Shown: piece after piece, positions 7,252-14,682 of the stretch | How positions within the stretch are numbered: position 1 is the first letter of the stretch | Layout: each line of letters opens with the position of its first letter | DNA from: Scatosoma sp045660225 | Lineage (GTDB): Bacteria; Bacillota; Clostridia; Christensenellales; Borkfalkiaceae | Reading direction: 5' to 3' | Length of the DNA stretch: 21,652 nt | NCBI GenBank assembly: GCA_045660225.1 | Contig: JAZRDK010000023.1 | Span: 1 to 21,652 of the forward strand | Notes under the pieces: generated by a model | Databases searched by the model: none | What the model saw: the letters and a program-made list of their open reading frames with translations, nothing else | What the model was told of the DNA's origin: nothing | Program-made: the position numbers and the translations under genes

Positions 7252-8325
7252 ATGAAGAAATTAAATATAGCTATCATCGGTCAAGGTCGTAGTGGTAAAA
7301 ATATTCACGGCGCATATTATATTTCGGAAAGAAACGAATACTATAACGTAAAATACGTCGTTGACGCGGACGAATTCCGTCGCGAAGTATCCAAAAAACG
7401 TTATGAAGGTTGCATTGCGCTTGCCGACTATCGCGAACTTTTCAATTATAAAGACATCGACTTGGTTGTCAATGCCTCCTTCTCGCAAGACCACTTTAAC
7501 ATTGCAAAGGACGTGCTTGAACACGGCTACAACGTGCTTACGGAAAAACCGTTTGCGAAAACGCAGTACGAGTGTGAAACGTTGATTCAAACCGCGAAGA
7601 AAAACGGCGTATTGCTTGCAGTGTTCCACAACACCCAACCCGCGCCTTATTACGTGCATGCTTGCGAAACGATTGCGTCCGGGCGTTTGGGCGACGTAAA
7701 GCAAATCAGCATCCGTTTCAACGGTTTTTCTCGTCGTTGGGACTGGCAAACCCTTCAAAAGAAGATTGCAGGTGGCGTATACAACACGGGTCCTCACCCC
7801 ATCGGTATGGCGCTTGGTTTCCTTGGCTTTGACAAGAATACGAAGGTCGTTTATTCCAAGCTCGACACCGCTTTGACGAGTGGCGACTCGGACGACTACG
7901 CAAAAATTATTTTGACTGCACCTGGTAAGCCTGTCATTGACATTGAAATCAGCGCGATTGACGCATACTCCGATTACTTTTTGAAAATTCAAGGCTCGAA
8001 GGGTACGATGAAGAGCACGGCAGACGCATACAAGTGTAAATACATCGTTGACGGTGAAAACGTAGAACGTCCCGTCATTGAAGAATTCTTGAAAGACGAA
8101 AACGGCAATCCGATATATTGTAGCGAAAACTTGATTACCCACGAAGAAGAAGGTACGTTCGATGGTACGGCGTTTGACGTTGGTACGGCAGAAATTTACA
8201 AACAGGTTTATTATGCAATCACGGAAAATAAACCGCTTAACGTAACCCCTGACGACGCTACGATGGTTATCAGCGTCATCGAACAGGTGCACGCGCAAAA
8301 CCCGTTGCCTGTTAAATTTATCTAA
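7252..8325 (+). CDS. Gfo/Idh/MocA-family oxidoreductase (third of three)
   Basis: This 357-residue cytoplasmic oxidoreductase has the Rossmann motif IAIIGQGRSGKNIHG (6-20; the GxGxxG consensus is met as GQGRSG), the EKP catalytic motif at 98-100, and the C-terminal GGVYNTGPHPI with H182 as the likely active-site histidine. It is clearly unlike the other two members (different length and C-terminal domain), so it is not a recent duplicate. GGAGG lies 4 bases before ATG 7252. It is transcribed alone: its own extended -10 box lies upstream and a strong hairpin lies just after the stop. It shares its control region with the AraC gene, which makes it the most likely regulated target. Possible roles are oxidation or reduction of the sugar handled by the preceding operon; the substrate is not evident. 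Confidence 0.9.
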   Translation: MKKLNIAIIGQGRSGKNIHGAYYISERNEYYNVKYVVDADEFRREVSKKRYEGCIALADYRELFNYKDIDLVVNASFSQDHFNIAKDVLEHGYNVLTEKPFAKTQYECETLIQTAKKNGVLLAVFHNTQPAPYYVHACETIASGRLGDVKQISIRFNGFSRRWDWQTLQKKIAGGVYNTGPHPIGMALGFLGFDKNTKVVYSKLDTALTSGDSDDYAKIILTAPGKPVIDIEISAIDAYSDYFLKIQGSKGTMKSTADAYKCKYIVDGENVERPVIEEFLKDENGNPIYCSENLITHEEEGTFDGTAFDVGTAEIYKQVYYAITENKPLNVTPDDATMVISVIEQVHAQNPLPVKFI

Positions 8326-8334
8326 AAACAAGCG

Positions 8335-8366
8335 AAACGACGGACAAGAAAGTCCGTCGTTTTTTT
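8335..8366 (+). terminator. Rho-independent terminator after the third oxidoreductase
   Basis: An 11-bp stem (AAACGACGGAC at 8335-8345, GTCCGTCGTTT at 8352-8362) with a 6-base loop runs into a stretch of seven T (8360-8366). It also lies directly behind the stop of the convergent PBP gene and may serve both, though the minus-strand T-run is poor. Confidence 0.88.
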
Positions 8367-10626
8367 ATTCCTTCCACCACTCCTTGGACAAAATTTCGCC
8401 TTCAAAAACAAGGCTGGGCTTTGTTGAAATACTCGGCAAACGCAAGGTTTCCCCGACAAAGTTTTTATATCTTGGCGTAATCGAATACTCGTACAAACAA
8501 TCGGGTTTCACGCCGTCGTCAAGCACGGACGAGATGACGTTTCCGTCGTACACAAGCGTTTCTTCCTTGCCGTTTTTACGTGTAATCACGCACTCGTAAA
8601 AGTTGGGCGTATTTTTTTCAAAGACGATTTCAACGCCTTTTTCGCCCACGCGAAGAAGGGGCGGTAAAAGGGTAGGACAAGAAAAGGCACGGCTTTCCTT
8701 TAGAGGGGTTTGCGTGCGTTTGAAAAGCTCAAAAAACGTATGCTCGGCGGGCGCGTTTTTGTCTGCGCGTATCAGCGTTTGTTCACGTTTGTATTCGTTT
8801 TTATCCAGCGACACGGACACCACGTCGGGCGGTTTTGAAAAGGGCGCGACGACGCGTCCTTGTCTCGTATATTGCTCGTGTAAAAACGCATTAATTTCCA
8901 GGGCGATTTCGCACGGTTTTCCACCGCCCGTATGCAAAATTTTTGCATTGTCGCGCTTACCCAGCCACACGCCGACGACGTCGTTTGACGTATACGAAAT
9001 GGTGTACGCGTCCGTGTTCCCGTCAGCGTTCCCAACCGTTCCCGTTTTCCCTGCAATTTCAAAAGGGAGTGTGCGTAATTTCTTCGCCGTACCGTTTTGT
9101 ACGGTGCTTTTTAATATATCCGTCATCAAATACGCCGACGCTTTTGAAAACACTTCTTGGGCGTTGCTTTGCCGTACGTATACGTTTTCATCGTTGATTT
9201 TTACTTTAGAAATAAACGCACCGTCGTTATAGACGCCTTGGTTAGCAAAAACCGAATACGCGGAAACGACGTCTTTTAACGCGTACCCGTTTTTCATCCC
9301 ACCAAGCGCCAACGCCAGCGACTCGTCGCCTTCTTCCACGGGCAAATGCAACCGCTCTAAATACGCCGTAGCTTTTTCTATGCCAAGCGCTTGCAACGTT
9401 TTCACGGCAGGGATATTTAGGCTCTTTTCCACGCACTCGCGCGCGCTAACGTAACCGTAGGATTTTCCGTCGTAATTTTTCGGCGCGTATCCGTTGCAAT
9501 TTATCGGCTCGTCTAAAATCGGCGACGCAGGCGAAAGTAAATCGTTTTCTATGGCAGGCGCGTACACCAAAAGCGGTTTTATAAGCGAACCTGGTAAGCG
9601 TTTTGCGTTTGCAATCGCCGAATACGCACCCTTAAACCCGTTTGTTTTGGTGTCCAAAACCACCACCGCGCTCTCGCAATCGTCTTGCAGGGAAACTTGC
9701 ATAATTTTCTCTTGCAAGTCTGGGTCAAGATAGGTAAAAATTTCCGTTTTACCGCCCACGGTAAACCCTGTTTTTTCGGACAAAATCGAAAGCTCGTCCA
9801 AGACGAAATTTAGATATCCGTTGCCGTCGTTTTTGCAAGACGGCAGGGGCAGGGGCGCGTTTAACGCGCTTTCTTCTTCTTTTTTCGTGATGATATTTTG
9901 TGCTTGCATCATACTTAGCACGGTGGCTTTTCGTTGTTGACAACGCGAAGGGAATCGGAAGGGCGAAAAATTGTTTGGCGATTTCAAAAGCCCGGCTAAA
10001 ATTGCCGATTCGTCAATGGAAAGCGCGTCAGGGGATTTGCCGAAATAGAAATCCGACGCCGACGTAATCCCAAAACATCCGTGCCCAAAATAAATGGTGT
10101 TTAGATATTTTTCTAAAATTTCGTCTTTAGTGTACGCCCGTTCTAACGCCCTTGTCAATTTCCACTCTTTCAACTTTCTTCTCAGCGTCTTTTCCTGCGA
10201 AAGGTGCGTATTTTTAATCAGTTGTTGCGAAATCGTCGACGCACCTTCTTTATAACTTCGCGATTTGCAATTATTCAAAAACGCACGCGCAAACCGTCGA
10301 TAATCAAACCCGTCGTGCGCAAAAAAACGTTTGTCTTCCACGCAAACAAACGCCATCTTGACGTGGTTGGGAAAAGCCGAAATAGGCGTCGATTGTTTAA
10401 TTTTTGTAAAGTTTCCCTGTACGCGCATCCCGTTTTGGTCGTACACGGTCAACGTTTTATCGCTTAAAACAAGTTTTTTCTCATCTAAAACAGCGTCTTT
10501 TGTGACAGCGACGAAATAAATGCCCGCCGACAGAAAAAGCAGGGCGAAAAAAAGAGATATGGACAAAAGAAAAGCACGCAAAAATTTCATTAAAAACAGT
10601 ATTCGCTTTTTCGCTTTTTTTATCAC
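8365..10626 (-). CDS. Class A penicillin-binding protein (transglycosylase/transpeptidase, PBP1A type)
   Basis: This 753-residue bifunctional enzyme polymerises lipid II and cross-links peptidoglycan outside the membrane. A single N-terminal membrane anchor spans about 13-42. The GT51 domain shows EDKRFFAHDG (catalytic E97), GASTISQQLIKN, RKLKEWKL and KYLNTIYFG. The transpeptidase domain has SxxK as SLIK (S347, K350), SxN as SLN (402-404) and KTGT (527-530). A C-terminal fibronectin-III-like module follows at about 645-735. The first start is GTG 10626; an in-frame stop lies shortly upstream, so the protein cannot begin earlier, and ATG at residue 13 is an alternative that would shorten the cytoplasmic tail. 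Neither start has a strong ribosome binding site. The gene is divergent from miaB and not in an operon. The ordering of motifs is complete, so it should be active. Confidence 0.95.
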   Translation of the reverse strand: MIKKAKKRILFLMKFLRAFLLSISLFFALLFLSAGIYFVAVTKDAVLDEKKLVLSDKTLTVYDQNGMRVQGNFTKIKQSTPISAFPNHVKMAFVCVEDKRFFAHDGFDYRRFARAFLNNCKSRSYKEGASTISQQLIKNTHLSQEKTLRRKLKEWKLTRALERAYTKDEILEKYLNTIYFGHGCFGITSASDFYFGKSPDALSIDESAILAGLLKSPNNFSPFRFPSRCQQRKATVLSMMQAQNIITKKEEESALNAPLPLPSCKNDGNGYLNFVLDELSILSEKTGFTVGGKTEIFTYLDPDLQEKIMQVSLQDDCESAVVVLDTKTNGFKGAYSAIANAKRLPGSLIKPLLVYAPAIENDLLSPASPILDEPINCNGYAPKNYDGKSYGYVSARECVEKSLNIPAVKTLQALGIEKATAYLERLHLPVEEGDESLALALGGMKNGYALKDVVSAYSVFANQGVYNDGAFISKVKINDENVYVRQSNAQEVFSKASAYLMTDILKSTVQNGTAKKLRTLPFEIAGKTGTVGNADGNTDAYTISYTSNDVVGVWLGKRDNAKILHTGGGKPCEIALEINAFLHEQYTRQGRVVAPFSKPPDVVSVSLDKNEYKREQTLIRADKNAPAEHTFFELFKRTQTPLKESRAFSCPTLLPPLLRVGEKGVEIVFEKNTPNFYECVITRKNGKEETLVYDGNVISSVLDDGVKPDCLYEYSITPRYKNFVGETLRLPSISTKPSLVFEGEILSKEWWKE

Positions 10627-10664
10627 AAAATACGCTCAAATCACGTTTGCGTCCCCATAAAGAC

Positions 10665-10693
10665 TTGATAAAAAAGAAAAAAAAGTGTATAAT
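10665..10693 (+). promoter_or_regulatory. Near-consensus promoter of the miaB-mutSL-miaA unit
   Basis: TTGATA at 10665-10670 and TATAAT at 10688-10693 are separated by exactly 17 bases, matching the sigma-A consensus at five and six of six positions. Transcription would start near 10700, giving a leader of about 28 bases before miaB. Confidence 0.88.
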
Positions 10694-10727
10694 GTAGGGA
10701 AATACGAGAAAAAAGAGAAGAAAAACT

Positions 10728-12059
10728 ATGTCAAAGCGTTATCATATCGTAACCTACGGTTGCCAAATGAACGTCCACGAATCGGAAAAGATTGCAGGGA
10801 TTTTACGAAAAATCGGATACGAAGAAGAAACCGCGCAAATAGAAGACGCGGATATTATCGTTTTCAACACCTGCTGTATCCGAGAAAACGCCGAAAACCA
10901 CGCGTTTGGAAACATCGGTGCGCTGAAGAAACTGAAAAAACGCAAACCCGAGCTTCTCATCGCCGTCGGCGGTTGTATGACGCAGGAAAAAGGCAAGACG
11001 GAAATTTTGAAAAAGAAGTTCCCGTTCATCGACGTTATGTTCGGCACGCTGAATTTAGAAGATTTAGAACGCTTAATTTTGCAAAAGAAGGCGCAAAAGA
11101 AAAAGGTGATTGAAATCCGCGAAACGGAAGGCGAAATTTTTGAATTTACCGACGCCTACCGCACCAGCTATCCCAACGCTTGGGTAAACATTATGTATGG
11201 TTGTAACAATTTCTGCTCCTATTGTATCGTGCCTTACGTCCGTGGCAGAGAACGTTCTCGCAAAGCGGAAAACGTTATCAACGAAGTAAAACAACTTGTC
11301 AAAGACGGTTATAAAGAAATTACGCTCCTTGGACAAAACGTCAACTCATACGGCACGGACGGCAGGGCAGGTATGACGTTTGCGCAGTTGCTTGATGCGG
11401 TGGCGTCCATTGAAGGCAAGTTCCGCGTCCGTTTTATGACCAGCCATCCTAAAGACTTCAACGAAGACGTCGTGAAGGTGATGGAAAAGCACCGCAAAAT
11501 ATGCAGGCTTGTGCATTTGCCCGTACAATCTGGCTCGAACGACGTTTTGCGCGCAATGAATAGACGCTATACCAGGGAAAAATATCTTGACGAAATTAAG
11601 ATGCTGAAATCGCGTCTGCCCGAAGCGGAAGTGACGACGGACATCATCGTCGGTTTCCCTGGCGAAACGGAGCAAGATTATTTGGACACGGAAAGCCTTG
11701 TTAAGGAAGTGGATTTTGCATCGGCGTTTACGTTCGTGTATTCTAAACGCGAAGGCACGAAGGCGGCAACGATGGCAAACCAAATCGACGAAGGCGTACA
11801 AAAACAGCGCATTATGCGACTTGTCGAACTCGTCAATTCGCTCACGCGAAAGAAATCGGAAAAATACGTTGGAAAGAAGGTGGAAATTCTTTGCGAAGAT
11901 TTTGACGAGAAAAAGGGACTGTATTTAGGCAGGGACGAGTTTGGGCGTATGGGCTACTTTGCGTCGGATACAAACGCCGTCGGGAAATTCGTGACGCTCA
12001 CTATCACGCGCGCTAACGGAATTTCGCTCTACGGCGAAGTCGTTTCTATGGAGAATTGA
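10728..12059 (+). CDS. miaB: tRNA-2-methylthio-N6-dimethylallyladenosine synthase MiaB
   Basis: This 443-residue radical-SAM methylthiotransferase adds the methylthio group to i6A37 in tRNAs that read UNN codons. The N-terminal UPF0004 domain has C12 (YGCQMN), C49 (NTCCIRENA) and C83 (GGCM) to bind the sulfur-donating cluster. The radical-SAM triad is C159, C163 and C166 in GCNNFCSYC, followed by VPYVRGRERSR. A TRAM domain fills the last 65 or so residues. The partner enzyme MiaA, which makes its substrate i6A, is encoded three genes downstream in the same unit. Only a weak purine-rich ribosome binding site (AGAGAAG) precedes ATG 10728. C50 replaces the usual Ala next to the cluster ligand C49, which is uncommon as far as I recall. 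Identification is otherwise unambiguous against the related MtaB and RimO. Confidence 0.96.
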   Translation: MSKRYHIVTYGCQMNVHESEKIAGILRKIGYEEETAQIEDADIIVFNTCCIRENAENHAFGNIGALKKLKKRKPELLIAVGGCMTQEKGKTEILKKKFPFIDVMFGTLNLEDLERLILQKKAQKKKVIEIRETEGEIFEFTDAYRTSYPNAWVNIMYGCNNFCSYCIVPYVRGRERSRKAENVINEVKQLVKDGYKEITLLGQNVNSYGTDGRAGMTFAQLLDAVASIEGKFRVRFMTSHPKDFNEDVVKVMEKHRKICRLVHLPVQSGSNDVLRAMNRRYTREKYLDEIKMLKSRLPEAEVTTDIIVGFPGETEQDYLDTESLVKEVDFASAFTFVYSKREGTKAATMANQIDEGVQKQRIMRLVELVNSLTRKKSEKYVGKKVEILCEDFDEKKGLYLGRDEFGRMGYFASDTNAVGKFVTLTITRANGISLYGEVVSMEN

Positions 12060-12076
12060 GAAGGGGAGAACAAAAG

Positions 12077-14680
12077 ATGAGTGAAGGCCTTTCGAATATG
12101 ATGAAACATTTCCTTTCCGTCAAGGAAAAGTACAAAGATTGCATTATCTTTTACCGACTTGGCGACTTCTACGAAATGTTTTTTGACGACGCTATGAAAG
12201 CGTCCGCTATTTTAGAATTGACTTTAACGGGCAGAGATTGTGGCTTGCCCGAACGTGCGCCTATGTGCGGTGTACCGCATCACGCGGCGGATACGTACAT
12301 TGCAAAGCTTGTTGCGCACGGCGAAAAAGTTGCCATTTGCGAACAGCTTTCCGACCCGAAATCTGCCGGACGCGAGCTGGTGGTACGCGACGTAGTGCGC
12401 GTCGTGTCCGCAGGTACGTTGACGGAAGAAAACCTTTTGGAAGAAGGTAAAAACAATTATATCGCCTGCGTTTTCAAGCACGCGGACGGCGTGGCGGTTG
12501 CGTGGACGGACATCACGACGGGTGAATTTTCCGCGGAAGAATTTTTCGGCGAAGGCGGTGTAGACGAAGCCATCGGGCTCTTGGTCAAGCTCTCCGTTGC
12601 CGAAGTACTTTGCAACGACGATATGTTGATGGCAAGCAAAAACGTGAAGGAAGTCAAGCACGGCATTTTACCGCCTTTTTCCGCGTATTTTCCTTGGGCG
12701 TTCAACGCTAAGCAAGCGGAAAGAAACCTGCTTGAACAGTTTGGCGCGACGTCGCTTTCTGCGTACGGGCTTTCTGGCAAAACCGCGGTTATTTCTTCAG
12801 CGGGCGCGTTGATTGAATATCTGCGCGAATCGCAAAAACACGCGCTTAGCATCATCAACTCGATAAAACTTATCAACAAGGACAGGTTTATGGTGTTAGA
12901 CAGCACTGCCGTCCGAAATTTAGAACTTGTGAAAAACAACGCCGAAGGCAAAAAATACGGCTCTTTGCTTTGGGTTTTAGACAAGACGAAAACGGGCATG
13001 GGCGCGCGTCTTTTGAACCAAATGGTACTTTCGCCGTTGAAGGATGCCGACGAAATTCGTCGTCGTCAAGACGGTGTAGAAGAACTCGTCAACGCGTCCG
13101 TTATCCGCGTAGGGTTATCTGAACTATTAAAAGAAGTCAAGGACGTAGCAAGGCTTTCGGGTAAAATTTCCAACAAAAACTTTATGCCCAAAGACTGCGT
13201 TGCGCTTGCTAAATCGCTTGGCGTATTGCCTTCCTTGCGTATGCATCTTGCAGGTTTCTCGTCGCAAATTTTACGTGGCATTGACGAAAACTTGCCTGAT
13301 AAGAGCTATTTGGTCGATTTACTCTCGTCCGCGATTGTAGACGAACCGCCCGCGCTTATGAAAGACGGTGGATATATTCGTCCCGGTTTCCACGAAGAAT
13401 TAGACGAAATCCGCTTAATCGGCGCAAAAGGGAAATCGATTATCGACGAAATTGAAGAGCGTGAACGCGAACGCACGGGCATTAAAACGCTGAAAATTAG
13501 AAACAATCGCGTGTTTGGATACTATATCGAAGTTTCCAACTCCTTCAAAGACAAAGTCCCCGAAGATTATATCCGCAAGCAAACGCTGACCACGGGTGAA
13601 CGCTATATCACGGAAGAGTTGAAACTCGTCGAAGAAAAAATCTTCTCAAGCGGTGAAAAAGCGCTGTATTTAGAAGAACAAATCTACAAATCGATTTTGG
13701 GGGTTTTGGCGGAAAATCTTGACGATTTGAAAAAGATTGCCGAAGCGCTCGCTTTGCTCGATTGCTTGGTTTCGTTGGCAACGGTTGCTAAAGAGCGCAA
13801 GTACGTCCGTCCAACGATTGTGGACGCGAACGCACCGCTTACAATTCTCGATGGTAGACATCCCGTCGTCGAAGTCATTTCCAAGGAAAGGTTTGTCCCC
13901 AACGACACGCTTTTAGACAATGAAGACAACCGCTGTGCGATTATTACCGGGCCGAATATGGCGGGTAAAAGTACGTATATGCGCCAAGTCGCCTTAATTT
14001 CCATTATGGCGCACGTCGGTGCGTTCGTACCTGCAAAATCGGCGCAAATTCCGCTTATTGACCGCATTTTTACGCGCGTTGGCGCAAGCGATAATTTGAT
14101 TTTCGACCAAAGTACGTTTATGGTCGAAATGACGGAAGTTGCCACCATCTTGTTAAACGCGACGAAAAACAGTTTGCTCGTTTTGGACGAAGTCGGTAGG
14201 GGCACAAGCACCTATGACGGGTTGTCGATTGCGTGGGCAGTCATCGAATACTTGGTTTCTTCCGTCGGCGCAAAAACGTTGTTTTCTACGCATTACCACG
14301 AATTGACGGAGCTGGAAACTAAGCTGGACGGTGTAAAAAATTATAAAATTACCGTCAAAGAACTCAACGGCATCATCGTCTTCCTTAGAAAGATTGCCCG
14401 TGGCGGAGCGAACAGAAGTTTCGGTATCGAAGTTGCGTCGCTTGCAGGCGTGCCCAAGGAAGTCACGGCGAGGGCGAAGGGGATTTTGAAGGCGCTGGAA
14501 AAAAGCGATATTGCAAAAGGCAAAGTGCAAATCGAAACGCCTATCGAAGAAGAAACACCCGTACGCCAGCTTTCGGAAATTGAACGAATTTTGGCGGAAA
14601 CGGATATAAACACCATTTCGCCGATGCAGGCGTTTATGCTCGTTAGCGATTTGAAAGAGAAATTAGAAACGGAGAATTGA
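12077..14680 (+). CDS. mutS: DNA mismatch repair protein MutS
   Basis: This 867-residue protein recognises mismatches and small loops and recruits MutL. The N-terminal mismatch-binding F-x-E motif is intact in GDFYEMF (F31, E33). The ATPase domain shows Walker A GPNMAGKST (625-633), then DEVGRGTSTYDG (Walker B and signature) and STHYHEL. The frame is open back to TTG 12056, overlapping the miaB stop, but GGGGAG at 12063-12068 sits well spaced before ATG 12077 and MutS proteins begin close to this MxxG..MMxHFL segment, so ATG 12077 is chosen. The gene is 17 bases after miaB and 2 bases before mutL, so the two repair proteins should be made together. Length and motifs are ordinary for MutS1; it is not the MutS2 type, which has a Smr domain. 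Confidence 0.97.
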   Translation: MSEGLSNMMKHFLSVKEKYKDCIIFYRLGDFYEMFFDDAMKASAILELTLTGRDCGLPERAPMCGVPHHAADTYIAKLVAHGEKVAICEQLSDPKSAGRELVVRDVVRVVSAGTLTEENLLEEGKNNYIACVFKHADGVAVAWTDITTGEFSAEEFFGEGGVDEAIGLLVKLSVAEVLCNDDMLMASKNVKEVKHGILPPFSAYFPWAFNAKQAERNLLEQFGATSLSAYGLSGKTAVISSAGALIEYLRESQKHALSIINSIKLINKDRFMVLDSTAVRNLELVKNNAEGKKYGSLLWVLDKTKTGMGARLLNQMVLSPLKDADEIRRRQDGVEELVNASVIRVGLSELLKEVKDVARLSGKISNKNFMPKDCVALAKSLGVLPSLRMHLAGFSSQILRGIDENLPDKSYLVDLLSSAIVDEPPALMKDGGYIRPGFHEELDEIRLIGAKGKSIIDEIEERERERTGIKTLKIRNNRVFGYYIEVSNSFKDKVPEDYIRKQTLTTGERYITEELKLVEEKIFSSGEKALYLEEQIYKSILGVLAENLDDLKKIAEALALLDCLVSLATVAKERKYVRPTIVDANAPLTILDGRHPVVEVISKERFVPNDTLLDNEDNRCAIITGPNMAGKSTYMRQVALISIMAHVGAFVPAKSAQIPLIDRIFTRVGASDNLIFDQSTFMVEMTEVATILLNATKNSLLVLDEVGRGTSTYDGLSIAWAVIEYLVSSVGAKTLFSTHYHELTELETKLDGVKNYKITVKELNGIIVFLRKIARGGANRSFGIEVASLAGVPKEVTARAKGILKALEKSDIAKGKVQIETPIEEETPVRQLSEIERILAETDINTISPMQAFMLVSDLKEKLETEN

Positions 14681-14682
14681 TT

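Noticed and set aside
7261..8331. Antisense reading frame (356 codons, minus strand) opposite the third oxidoreductase
   Set aside because: It mirrors a complete gene almost end to end, shows no family motif, and arises from codon bias; the plus-strand gene has a ribosome binding site, promoter and terminator.
8603..9232. Plus-strand reading frame of 209 codons inside the PBP gene
   Set aside because: It is opposite the transpeptidase domain with its complete SxxK-SxN-KTG motifs, has no ribosome binding site and no recognisable domain.
12056..12076. TTG start for mutS overlapping the miaB stop
   Set aside because: The ATG at 12077 has a well-spaced GGGGAG site and fits the usual MutS N-terminus; the ribosome binding site would be inside the longer version.
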